Below, piece by piece: positions 53,462 to 62,271 of a stretch of DNA of 64,000 nt. Position 1 is the first letter of the stretch; each line of letters begins with the position of its first letter. The stretch covers positions 1,364,001-1,428,000 of the forward strand of contig CP128857.1 in assembly GCA_030388725.1 (NCBI GenBank). Reading direction: 5' to 3'. The translations under genes were made by a program, and so were the position numbers. The DNA comes from Prodigiosinella aquatilis (lineage in GTDB: Bacteria > Pseudomonadota > Gammaproteobacteria > Enterobacterales > Enterobacteriaceae). The notes below the pieces were generated by a model, which was not told the origin of the DNA, did not search any database, and was given only the letters and a program-made list of their open reading frames with translations.

Positions 53462-53489
53462 ATGCCAGACACTATGTCTGGCATTTTTT
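53462..53489 (+). terminator. Terminator of adk
   Basis: The perfect 9-bp stem ATGCCAGAC/GTCTGGCAT with loop ACTAT is followed by five T residues. Confidence 0.92.
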
Positions 53490-53643
53490 ATGGTTTTTTC
53501 ACTACATCAGCTTCAGCAATCGCTAGTATTGATTTTAACCATGTTGTCTGCCCGTTTTTATTCGATTTTTTCGCTACAATAGCGGTCTGATAATGGGATT
53601 TAAAACAATACGCCAGCCCTGTAGCTGGGAGAGGATAATGTCA

Positions 53644-54606
53644 ATGAGGCAAGAAAAACGTGGTGTGCTGATGGTTAACCTGGGAACACCCGATTCACCT
53701 ACGCCTCAGGCGATAAAGCGCTATCTGGCCGAATTTCTCAGCGACCGGCGAGTTGTGGATCTTACCCGTTGGATTTGGTGGCCTATTCTCTATGGCATTA
53801 TCCTGCCGATTCGTGCGCCTCGGGTGGCAAAATTGTATCGGTCTGTCTGGATGAAAGACGGTTCCCCGCTGCTGGTATTCAGTCGTCGACAGCAACAGGC
53901 ATTGGCTGAACGCTTGCCGAACATCCCCGTTGCGTTAGGTATGAGCTATGGCTCACCCAGTTTGCACTCTGCGTTGGATAGTTTGTTGACTCAAGGCGTC
54001 ACTCAGCTAACGGTTTTACCGCTTTATCCACAATATTCCTGTTCCACCACAGCAGCAGTATGGGATGGCCTGGCTACTCTTTTGAAACAGTATCGGCGGA
54101 TACCCGCCATCCGTTTTATCCGTGACTATGCGGAACATCCGGCATATATCGCCGCATTGAAGCATCGCGCAGAACAATCTTTTGCCGAGTATGGTGTGCC
54201 GGATAAACTGGTTATCTCTTTTCACGGTATTCCGCAGCGTTATGCTGATGAAGGGGATGACTATCCGTTGCATTGCGCGGCAACGGCTGACGCGTTGACT
54301 GTGGCGTTGGGATTACCGAAAGAGCGAGTGCTGATGACATATCAATCCCGCTTTGGTCGTGAGCCTTGGTTGACACCTTATACTGATGAGACGCTGAAAG
54401 GATTGCCAGCGCAGGGTGTGAAACACATTCAGATCATTTGTCCTGGTTTCGCTGCGGATTGTCTGGAAACACTGGAAGAAATTCAGGAACAAAACCGGGA
54501 CGTTTTTTTACATGCGGGTGGGGAGCAATTTGCCTACATTCCTGCACTGAATGCCGATCCTATGCATATCGATTTGTTTGAGCGATTAGTTACACAGGGT
54601 AATTGA
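53644..54606 (+). CDS. hemH: Ferrochelatase
   Basis: The ATG at 53644 (MRQEKRGVLMVNLGTP) gives 320 residues, exactly the E. coli length, with GAGAGG well spaced upstream. An ATG at 53638 is the alternative. Ferrochelatase inserts Fe(II) into protoporphyrin IX to make heme. The metal-site His is in SFHGIPQRYADEGDDYP, and the Glu-rich segment CLETLEEI is present. In E. coli aes and gsk follow; here ybaL follows directly on the other strand. Confidence 0.96.
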   Translation: MRQEKRGVLMVNLGTPDSPTPQAIKRYLAEFLSDRRVVDLTRWIWWPILYGIILPIRAPRVAKLYRSVWMKDGSPLLVFSRRQQQALAERLPNIPVALGMSYGSPSLHSALDSLLTQGVTQLTVLPLYPQYSCSTTAAVWDGLATLLKQYRRIPAIRFIRDYAEHPAYIAALKHRAEQSFAEYGVPDKLVISFHGIPQRYADEGDDYPLHCAATADALTVALGLPKERVLMTYQSRFGREPWLTPYTDETLKGLPAQGVKHIQIICPGFAADCLETLEEIQEQNRDVFLHAGGEQFAYIPALNADPMHIDLFERLVTQGN

Positions 54607-54613
54607 CGCATTG

Positions 54614-54646
54614 AACATCAGACGCTGCATTCGCGTCTGATGTTTT
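54614..54646. terminator. Bidirectional terminator between hemH and ybaL
   Basis: The perfect 12-bp stem AACATCAGACGC/GCGTCTGATGTT with a 7-base loop is followed by TT on the plus strand. It ends 5 bases before the ybaL stop codon. Confidence 0.75.
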
Positions 54647-54651
54647 CCGAT

Positions 54652-56334
54652 TTAAAGTGGACATGTTTTTACCGATTGTGCTTCATCAATATTCAGTAGC
54701 GTAATCATGGCGTCTGCAATTTCTCTCTCGCCCATAATGACCTGATTGGCGCCGTGTTCGGTAATGTAGTTAACTTCATCGTCATAATGCGCTCTGGCGA
54801 TAATGATCAGATCTTCCCGTTTGGAACGGGCTGCGGCCACGATTTCTCCGGCTTCATAACCGTTGGGGATGGTCAGCAGAAGCCAACGAGCACAGTCCAG
54901 ACGCGCAATGTCCATAATGTCTGGCCTGGTGGCATTGCCCAGTATGGCTTTGATGCCTTGTTCACGTAAGGCATCGACACGGGTGCGTGAAGTTTCGACC
55001 ACTACTATCGGGATGCCGGCCTGGTGCAGGCGTGATCCGATTAAGCTTCCGACTCGACCGTAACCCACCAGCAGCACATGGTTGCATAAATTTACCGGGA
55101 TCTGTTTTTCCTCTTCAATCGCCTCTTCCACGATTTGTTCTTCGATAGTTTCTGTTTTCATCAGATAACGACCCAGCAAGGAAAATAGCAGCGGGTTGAT
55201 CATAATAGAAAGAATAGCGCCCGCCAGGACCAAATTGCGAGCATTCTCGGTCAGCAAGCCGATCGAAATACCCAGTCCGGCGAGAATGAACGCGAACTCA
55301 CCGATTTGTGCCAAACTGACGGAGATCGTCAACGCGGTACGTTTAGAGTGTCCGAACAGTTTCACCAGTACAAAAGCGGCCACTGATTTACCCAATACAA
55401 TGATTAATAGTGTTCCTAGTACGGCAATAGGTTCGTTGAGCAGAATCATCGGATCAAACAGCATACCCACAGAGACGAAAAACAGTACTGCGAAGGCGTC
55501 TCGCAGCGGTAGTGTGTCGTGGGCTGCCCGTTGGCTGAGTTCTGATTCGTTTAACACTACACCAGCAAAAAAAGCGCCTAAGGCAAAAGAGACATCGAAC
55601 AGTTTGACGGCACCGAAGGCAATGCCCAGTGACATCGCCAGCACTGCCAATGTGAATAATTCCCGTGAACCTGTACTGGCGCTTTTGGCCAGTATCCACG
55701 GCACAGCACGACGACCAACTATCACCATCAGCGTAATAAAGGCAATCACTTTACCGAGTGTCCAGCCTAAATCGTACAGTAACTGATAGATATTGGTGGT
55801 CGACGATTCAAACATATGGCCGAATGCCGGTAATAGCACGAGTGTGAGCACCATGACCAAATCTTCCACTATCAGCCAGCCAATGGCTATTTTCCCACGC
55901 TGACTATCAATGAGTTGGCGTTCTTCCAGTGAACGTAGCAGTACCACGGTACTGGCAGTGGAAAGACACAATCCGAAAACCAACCCGTTTGGCAAACTCC
56001 AGCCCAGCAGGGAAGAAAGACCGATACCCAACAGTGTGGCAACCGCAATCTGTGCAATGGCGCCGGGGATAGCGATAGATTTTACTGCCATCAAATCTTT
56101 CAGGGAAAAATGCAGGCCAACCCCGAACATCAACAGAATTATCCCCAATTCAGCAATTTCGATCGCTAACTTGGCATCAGCTACAAAACCGGGGGTAAAA
56201 GGACCGACCAGCACGCCAGCAAGCAGATAACCTACCAATGGGGAAATCCGCAAACGATTCGCCAGAATACCCAGTAGAAAAGCAAGTACCAGACCTACAG
56301 CCATGGTGGATATTAGTGGTGTTGTGTCATGCAT
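54652..56334 (-). CDS. ybaL: Cation:proton antiporter of the KefC/CPA2 family, YbaL
   Basis: The start at 56334 (MHDTTPL) after AAAGGAG gives 560 residues (558 in E. coli). About 12 membrane helices of the CPA2 exchanger are followed by a cytoplasmic TrkA-N NAD-binding domain with the glycine motif VGYGRVGS at about residues 420-427. Between them lies the acidic linker EEAIEEEKQIP. The substrate ion is probably potassium or sodium; the physiological role is unproven. Upstream in-frame codons are not conserved. Confidence 0.94.
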   Translation of the reverse strand: MHDTTPLISTMAVGLVLAFLLGILANRLRISPLVGYLLAGVLVGPFTPGFVADAKLAIEIAELGIILLMFGVGLHFSLKDLMAVKSIAIPGAIAQIAVATLLGIGLSSLLGWSLPNGLVFGLCLSTASTVVLLRSLEERQLIDSQRGKIAIGWLIVEDLVMVLTLVLLPAFGHMFESSTTNIYQLLYDLGWTLGKVIAFITLMVIVGRRAVPWILAKSASTGSRELFTLAVLAMSLGIAFGAVKLFDVSFALGAFFAGVVLNESELSQRAAHDTLPLRDAFAVLFFVSVGMLFDPMILLNEPIAVLGTLLIIVLGKSVAAFVLVKLFGHSKRTALTISVSLAQIGEFAFILAGLGISIGLLTENARNLVLAGAILSIMINPLLFSLLGRYLMKTETIEEQIVEEAIEEEKQIPVNLCNHVLLVGYGRVGSLIGSRLHQAGIPIVVVETSRTRVDALREQGIKAILGNATRPDIMDIARLDCARWLLLTIPNGYEAGEIVAAARSKREDLIIIARAHYDDEVNYITEHGANQVIMGEREIADAMITLLNIDEAQSVKTCPL

Positions 56335-56854
56335 CCCGACTCCTTTGCTTATAGGTAAACGTGAATGAGCGAAGGTTCCATAACCGATGGGGTTGGATAA
56401 CTCATGCCGCTTTTTAACCTTACTGTATCGCTTATACGCCATGCATAAGATTAAAGCGTTTGTGAGATAGGCTCATTAATTAAGTGTACATGTATATGAA
56501 AAACATAATGTGGGGAAATAAAAGAATTTTGTGATAAATCCTAATTAAACCATGTTTTGAATTATAACATGTATTTATCGGTATATTGGTTATTTTGTAA
56601 TTGAATTATATGAATAATTAATTACTGTAAATCTAATCATTGATGATTTCACGATGGGCTTATAGACACATTGGCGATGATAGATCATATTCTGACTGTC
56701 ATTACATGGGAAAATGCAGGGTTATATGCCTGATGGCTTGCAATTACATGAAAGGTTCTTTTTATCGATGATTACTTTGTGAATCGCTCCAGAACCTTCA
56801 TGGTGTTTTCGGTAGGGGGAAGGGGAACCTGCATCTTGAGATGCAGGATATGTA
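56335..56854. other. AT-rich spacer between ybaL and lldD
   Basis: These 520 bases hold no supported gene. The section 56460-56700 is very AT-rich, in contrast to the GC-rich lld operon that begins at 56855. A hairpin CTGCATCT/AGATGCAG (56829-56846) lies just beyond the lldD stop but lacks a T-tract. This is the left junction of the inferred lld insertion. Confidence 0.5.
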
Positions 56855-58036
56855 TCAGAATCTAACCGCAATGCCTTCAGCCAGCAAAACATCGTGCAGA
56901 CCTTCTTGCACCAGTGATTCACGGGAGATTTCTTTAATGTTTTTCGCGCCGGTTAGCGTCATTGCTACACGCATCTCTTTGTCGATGAGGTTCAGAAGGT
57001 TGGCCACCCCCGTCTTACCGTTAGTGGCCAGTGCATATAGGTACGCACGACCTAGCAGTACGCTGTCAGCACCCAACGCAATCATCCTCACCACATCGAG
57101 TCCGCTGCGAATACCGCTGTCGGCAAGAATGGTGATATCGCCTTTCACCGCATCAGCAATGGCGGGCAGGGCGCGACACGATGAGAGCACACCGTCGAGC
57201 TGGCGGCCACCGTGGTTGGAGACGACAATCCCGTCGGCACCGAAACGTACCGCATCACGGGCGTCCTGAGCATCCAGGATTCCTTTAATGATCATCGGCC
57301 CATCCCAGAATTCGCGGATCCACTCTAAATCGCTCCACGAAATGGACGGGTCAAAGTTATTCGCCAGCCAGCCGATGTAATCTTCAAGCCCAGTCGGTTT
57401 TCCCAGGTACGCGGAGATATTTCCCAGGTCATGCGGACGGCCATGCAGACCTACATCCCAGGCCCACTGCGGATGGGTCACTGCCTGCCAGTAGCGGCGT
57501 AGCGCGGCATTGGGGCCACTCATGCCGGAGTGCGCATCGCGGTAGCGAGCCCCCGGCGTCGGCATGTCCACGGTGAATACCAGTGTGGAGCAGCCTGCCG
57601 CTTTGGCGCGCTCCAGCGCGTTGCGCATAAACCCGCGATCTTTGAGCACATACAACTGGAACCACATTGGACGGTTGATGGCTGGGGCAACCTCTTCAAT
57701 CGGGCATACCGACACGGTGGACAGTGTGAAGGGAATGCCTTTGTCTGCGGCGGCTTGCGCGGCTTGTACTTCTCCCCGACGTGCGTACATGCCACATAGC
57801 CCAACCGGGGCGAGGGCGACCGGCATGGAGAGCGTCTCATTAAACAGAGTGGTTTCCAGACTTAGTGCCGACATGTTTTTCAGCACACGCTGCTTCAGCG
57901 CCACTTGTGCCAGGTCCTCCACGTTGCGGCGCAGCGTGTGCTCGGCATACGCACCACCGTCAATGTAGTGAAACAGAAACGGCGGTAATCTGCGTTGTGC
58001 TGCGGCGCGGTAATCAGTTGCAGCGGAAATAATCAT
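56855..58036 (-). CDS. lldD: L-lactate dehydrogenase (quinone, FMN-dependent)
   Basis: The 393-residue product (396 in E. coli) is an FMN alpha-hydroxyacid oxidase-family TIM barrel, membrane-associated and oxidising L-lactate to pyruvate with electrons to quinone. The catalytic His-Arg segment is SNHGGRQLDG, the active-site Tyr is in YIDGGAY, and FMN contacts lie in ILADSGIRSG. It is the last gene of lldPRD, overlapping lldR by four bases (ATGA). GC content is visibly above that of the flanking core genes. Confidence 0.96.
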   Translation of the reverse strand: MIISAATDYRAAAQRRLPPFLFHYIDGGAYAEHTLRRNVEDLAQVALKQRVLKNMSALSLETTLFNETLSMPVALAPVGLCGMYARRGEVQAAQAAADKGIPFTLSTVSVCPIEEVAPAINRPMWFQLYVLKDRGFMRNALERAKAAGCSTLVFTVDMPTPGARYRDAHSGMSGPNAALRRYWQAVTHPQWAWDVGLHGRPHDLGNISAYLGKPTGLEDYIGWLANNFDPSISWSDLEWIREFWDGPMIIKGILDAQDARDAVRFGADGIVVSNHGGRQLDGVLSSCRALPAIADAVKGDITILADSGIRSGLDVVRMIALGADSVLLGRAYLYALATNGKTGVANLLNLIDKEMRVAMTLTGAKNIKEISRESLVQEGLHDVLLAEGIAVRF

Positions 58037-58821
58037 GGCTTGTCTTTCCTTTTAACATCGGTATTTTCATCTGGTAGCCGGGTAATGCGTGATTGCCGGG
58101 CTTCATCTTCGTGCAGGTTTTTGATGGTGGTGTGGACAAACCCGAGGTGTGCTCGTGCGGCTTTGCTCGCGCGTTCCGGGTCGCCATCCAGAATTGCCCG
58201 CAGCAGTTCATCATGTTGTTCGGTGAGGTGGGCAAAGATGGTCGGTACGGTGTACATGCGCTGGCGGCTGTGCATCACCGAAGACTGAAGTAAATCGAAA
58301 AAACCGCGCATAGTCTGGAGTAGCACCACATTGTGCGAGGCTTCGGCGATAGCGAGGTGAAAACGCACGTCGGCCTGGGCAGCCAAATCTGGGTTGTCAC
58401 TCTCTTTAAATTTCAACGTAGCATCAAAACAGGCTCTGAGTTTCTCTTTGTCCGCCTCGGTGGCGCGCATTGCTGCGTGCCAGGCAGTGCTGGCCTCAAT
58501 GGCGTGACGTGCTTCCAGAATGTCGTAGCGATAACCGGGGTCGTTTTCCACCAGTGTTTTCAATGGCTGGACGATACGCTGTTCCGACCAGGGTTCGCGC
58601 TCGTAGCGCACATAGGTGCCACCGCCACGGCGGCTGATCAGCACCCCTTCGCTGATCAATTTCTGGATCGCCTCGCGCAGCGATGAGCGAGAGACACCCA
58701 GTTCGGTGGCGAGCTGCCGTTCCGCGGGCAAGCGCATGCCCGCATCCAATTTTCGTTCATGAATCAGTGCCTTCACCTGTTCCACCAAGTGGTCGGTGAG
58801 GCGTGGAGCAGACAGCGTCAT
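58033..58821 (-). CDS. lldR: L-lactate-responsive GntR-family regulator LldR
   Basis: The 262-residue product (258 in E. coli) has an N-terminal winged helix-turn-helix (AERQLATELGVSRSSLREAIQKLISEGVLISRRGGGTYV) of the FadR subfamily. A helical FCD effector domain with the metal-site His residues (FHLAIAEASHN, HDELLRAI) follows. It represses or activates lldPRD depending on L-lactate. It overlaps both neighbours by ATGA, so all three genes are coupled. Two matching operators lie upstream of lldP. Confidence 0.95.
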   Translation of the reverse strand: MTLSAPRLTDHLVEQVKALIHERKLDAGMRLPAERQLATELGVSRSSLREAIQKLISEGVLISRRGGGTYVRYEREPWSEQRIVQPLKTLVENDPGYRYDILEARHAIEASTAWHAAMRATEADKEKLRACFDATLKFKESDNPDLAAQADVRFHLAIAEASHNVVLLQTMRGFFDLLQSSVMHSRQRMYTVPTIFAHLTEQHDELLRAILDGDPERASKAARAHLGFVHTTIKNLHEDEARQSRITRLPDENTDVKRKDKP

Positions 58822-60474
58822 GGAATCATCCAGGTTAAGATATAGGCTTGAAGGGTAGTGATCACCCCTACCATGCAGGTGAAAATTAAGCTGTGTTTCA
58901 CGGTAAAGCGGAACAGCTCAGACTCTTTACCCACCAGACCCACCGCTGCACAGGCAATGGCAATGGATTGTGGCGAGATCATCTTCCCGGTAACGCCACC
59001 GGTGGTATTGGCAGTCACCAGTAGCAGGTCGGAGACGCCAATTTGCTGTGCTGTGGTGGCTTGTAACGCGGCAAACAGCGCATTTGATGAAGTATCGGAT
59101 CCGGTGAGGAACACGCCCAGCCAGCCGAGAAACGGTGAGAAAAACGTGAACGCGTGGCCGGTATGCGCCAGAGCCAGAGCGAGTGTGGCGGAAAGGCCAG
59201 AGTAGTTCGAGATAAATGCGAACGCCAGCACCATGCCGATGGAGTAAATTGGTAGCGCCAGCTCTTTAAGGGTCTCCGTAAAGGTGGCCACGGCGGCGGC
59301 GGGTTTCATGCGCAGATAAACAATGGACATCAGCGCGGCGACCAGAATGGCGGTGCCAGTGGCGGAGAACCAATCAAATTTGTAGACCGCTGCGTACGGC
59401 AGAACGTTAGCTACCACGGGTGGCATTTTTGCGACCAGTTCGTTGAGGAACGGTACGGGGACATTGATAACCCAGTTTGCCAGCGTACCGCCCGAGGCAA
59501 ACAACGCTTTAAACGGCGGAATGCTCCATAGCGTGACCGTGGCGGTCAAGAAGATAAACGGCATCCAGGCGCGAATCACTTGCCCGATAGAGTAGTTGCC
59601 GCGCTCAAGCGTCTTGTCCACCATTGAGGCACCGAGATCGCCAAAGCGGAAAATACGCACTGGCTTCCAGACGCGCAGGAATGCTGTCAGACATACCAAT
59701 GAGACCAGCGACGAGATGATATCCGGTAGTTCCGGCCCGAGAAAGTTGGAACTGAGGTACTGGGCAATGGCAAATGAGCCGCCGGCGACCATGACCGCTG
59801 GCCAGGTCTCTTTGATACCACGCCAGCCGTCCATGATCGCCATGATCCAGAACAGCACAATAATAGTCAGGAAGGGTAACTGACGGCCAACCATCTGGCC
59901 GATTTCAAAACTATTCAATCCGGTGACCTGACCAGCAACGGTAATCGGGATGCCCATGGCACCGAACGCGACGGGGGCGGTGTTGACAATCAGGCACAGC
60001 CCGGCGGCGTACATCGGGTTAAAACCCAGTCCCACCAGCAGTGCGGCGGTGATCGCGACTGGCGCGCCAAAGCCAGCGGCCCCTTCAAGAAACGCTCCAA
60101 AGGAGAAGCCGACAATCAGCATTTGCAGACGTTGGTCGGGGGTGATGGAGAGAATTGATGAGCGGATGATGTCGAACTGCCCGGTTTTTACCGAGATTTT
60201 GTAGACGAACACAGCAGCGATAATGATCCATGCAATCGGCCACAGGCCGTAGAAGAAACCGTAAGCCACCGAGGCGACAGCGCGGTCAACCGGCATGTGG
60301 TAGAAAAAAAGTGCTACCAGTAGGGCGAGAGCCACAGTAAAGGTAGCTGCCATATAGCCTTTAAGTTTGAGCTTTATCAGCGCGAAGAAAAAAAAACAGA
60401 ATCGGGATGGCGGCGATGAGGCTTGATAGCCAGATGTTACCGACCGGATCGTAGACTTGTTGCCAGACTTGCAT
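58818..60474 (-). pseudogene. lldP: L-lactate permease LldP, frameshifted near the N-terminus
   Basis: From the ATG at 60474 (GGAG upstream) the frame reads MQVWQQVYDPVGNIWLSSLI, then goes out of frame in a run of nine T residues (minus strand; A at 60388-60396). With eight it would continue FFFALIKLKLKGY into the remaining frame, giving exactly 551 residues, the E. coli length. The 3' part is intact from an internal ATG at 60353 (511 residues, about 12 helices). It is a lactate:proton symporter. This is either a real frameshift, a slippage-switchable gene, or a sequencing error; the rest shows no decay. Confidence 0.88.
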
Positions 60475-60516
60475 GCAGGTATCTCCAGAACGTGATGTAC
60501 TTATTATTTCTTACTT

Positions 60517-60533
60517 GATTGGTAGGACCAATC
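60517..60533. promoter_or_regulatory. LldR operator proximal to lldP
   Basis: GATTGGTAGGACCAATC is a 7-bp dyad with centre AGG, of the TTGGT-N3-ACCAA type bound by LldR/PdhR-like regulators. It lies 43 bases before the lldP ATG. Confidence 0.82.
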
Positions 60534-60642
60534 TTGTTATGTAAGACAAATGATGACCAATCGTTGATCCAGTGTTAACAAATGGCAATGGATGTGTTGT
60601 TTTTTTTGTCGTTATGCCTAAAACGGTCACATTTTCTATTTG

Positions 60643-60657
60643 ATTGGTAGGACCAAT
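60643..60657. promoter_or_regulatory. LldR operator distal to lldP
   Basis: ATTGGTAGGACCAAT is identical in its core to the proximal operator, with centres 125 bp apart. The two-operator layout resembles O1/O2 of E. coli lldPRD and suits DNA looping. Confidence 0.82.
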
Positions 60658-60840
60658 ATGAGGGCTGATGTCAGAAGGGATCGGTGATCGTCAGGCAGAA
60701 CTGAAAAACCGTGATTTAACGGTGACTGTGTAGAGTGGTCCGATGATACGCTTTGTGTGACGGGGAACGTTATCCGCTACTGTGTTACGAAGCGGTAGCC
60801 GAGAGTCCACTGGCCGCGAAACCCCCGACTACCAACTTTT

Positions 60841-61321
60841 TTAGTCTCGTTTGGCGATATCGGCGAAATTGGCTTTCAGCAGATGCGCGAGATCTGATGC
60901 GGCCAGTTCAATATCCAGACCGCGTTTTCCCCCGGAAATAAAAATGGTGCCAAACTGTTGTGCCATTTCATCAATCACGGTAGGCAGTAATTTTTTTTTG
61001 ACCCAGCGGGCTGATCCCACCGACCAGGTAGCCCGTAACCCGTTGGGCAATTTGTGGGTCGGCCATATCGGCTTTTTTGGCGGACAGCGCTTTTGCCACT
61101 TTTTTCAAGTCCAGCTGACTGGCGACGGGGGTGACAGCCACCGCCAGTTTTTTTGCATCGCCGTTTAATGCGACCAACAGTGTTTTATAGACCTGCTGCT
61201 TATCCAGGCCAAGCTTGCTTGCTGCTTCTTCACCGAAATTGGTTTCATCAGTATCGTGATGGTAACTGTGAAGCGTAAAGGTGATGTTATTCTTCTCAAG
61301 CAGTTTTACTGCGGGAGTCAT
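60841..61321 (-). pseudogene. ybaK: Cys-tRNA(Pro)/Cys-tRNA(Cys) deacylase YbaK, frameshifted
   Basis: The frame from the ATG at 61321 reads MTPAVKLLEKNN through YLVGGISPLGQKK, then leaves frame in nine A residues (plus-strand T at 60991-60999) and stops after ITAYRD. With eight, translation continues LLPTVIDEMAQQFGTIFISGGKRGLDIELA to the stop at 60841, giving 159 residues, exactly the E. coli length. YbaK hydrolyses mischarged Cys-tRNAPro. The truncated product loses the last third, including the conserved GGKRGLDIE. Both halves are otherwise well conserved, so a recent mutation or a sequencing error is likely. Confidence 0.88.
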
Positions 61322-61352
61322 GATGTCACGGTCCTTACATGGGATAGGTTGT

Positions 61353-62153
61353 TCAATGAGTCTGTAATAATTGGGGCAGGTTGCCGTCGCCATACAGATG
61401 AAGTGCACCGACGGCCACGACATACTGCCCGGGAGGCAGCGTTATTAACCGTTGTTTCCAGTGACGGTTACGTTGATTCATTAACAGTTCCGACATTTCA
61501 TTGCCAAATGTAGGCGGAATCTGCTCAGTTAAAACGGGTTTGCCGTTTAACCACCAACTCACCATGGTTTGCAGTAGCCGGGCGTTGGTGTGCCAGTGGA
61601 TTAATGTGTCCTCTAACAGTTGCGCTCCGCCATAGGGTAATTGTTGTAGCAATCCTACCTGTGCTTGCTGACCTTCCAGTTCAATAATTTCCAGCCCTTG
61701 CTCTCTGGCCGCCGTAATCAACTGATAGTCGATACCATAGTCGGGTCGCAATCCCAGCATCAGGGCCTGCCGAGCCTGTAGCATTAAGGCTATCTGCCAG
61801 GCGGGGAGATGTTCAATACTGTCATAATTGAAAGTCAACTCGGTACATAATTTTTTCAATAACGCGTCGGTTTTTGTATCCAGCCGCTCCGCCAGCGGTG
61901 GTTCGCTCTCAATATCGCTGAATGGCGAGCTTTGGTCTGAAATATCGGCTTCTACCACCAGTGCTGAAGCGTGTTGCAGTTGCCGACGTAATTCAACGGG
62001 CAACGGAGACATATCAATAGTTCCCATGTGAATACTGCCCACCAGATGAAATTGCCGCTGGTTTGCTACCTGAACATCGACGGCGGGGTAGGCATAGCCT
62101 CCTGGAGAGATAAAACCCAGAAATGTCGCCATTTGTCGTAGCAGTTGCCTCAT
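61353..62153 (-). CDS. ybaP: TraB/GumN-family protein YbaP
   Basis: The ATG at 62153, 9 bases after AGGAG, gives 266 residues (264 in E. coli). An ATG two codons earlier is also possible. The TraB/TIKI fold has GSIHMG near the N-terminus and the matching GALHLYGDGNLPQLL at the C-terminus, which form the putative metal-dependent hydrolase site. The function in enterobacteria is unknown. It lies 31 bases upstream of ybaK on the same strand and probably shares its transcript. Confidence 0.92.
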   Translation of the reverse strand: MRQLLRQMATFLGFISPGGYAYPAVDVQVANQRQFHLVGSIHMGTIDMSPLPVELRRQLQHASALVVEADISDQSSPFSDIESEPPLAERLDTKTDALLKKLCTELTFNYDSIEHLPAWQIALMLQARQALMLGLRPDYGIDYQLITAAREQGLEIIELEGQQAQVGLLQQLPYGGAQLLEDTLIHWHTNARLLQTMVSWWLNGKPVLTEQIPPTFGNEMSELLMNQRNRHWKQRLITLPPGQYVVAVGALHLYGDGNLPQLLQTH

Positions 62154-62241
62154 ACGCATTGTCTCCTGTGATGATCTCTCCATGCTAAACGCATCAAGGG
62201 ACAAGTTGTATCGGTATTAGACCGAAAAGAGAGAGTTTGTT

Positions 62242-62261
62242 TGACCACCCTTGAGTGGTCA
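62242..62261. other. Hairpin between copA and ybaP
   Basis: The perfect 7-bp stem TGACCAC/GTGGTCA with a 6-base loop lies 10 bases after the copA stop. It lacks a T-tract. The small RNA ChiX found near ybaP-copA in E. coli is not recognisable here. Confidence 0.45.
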
Positions 62262-62271
62262 GGTGTTTACA

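Larger units (their letters stand above)
60475..60840. other. Control region of lldPRD and spacer to ybaK
   Basis: These 366 bases contain the two LldR operators. The part near ybaK (60740-60840) is more GC-rich but I recognise no gene in it; a plus-strand frame there is antisense to the end of ybaK. Confidence 0.55.

Noticed and set aside
55196..55786. 196-residue plus-strand frame opposite ybaL
   Set aside because: Antisense to a transmembrane region, no family resemblance and no promoter or ribosome site.
60753..60941. 62-residue plus-strand frame beside ybaK
   Set aside because: Half of it is antisense to ybaK and the rest lies in spacer; no support.
62205..62271. ChiX (MicM) small RNA between ybaP and copA
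   Set aside because: The spacer is too short and lacks the ChiX seed and terminator; only a small hairpin is present.
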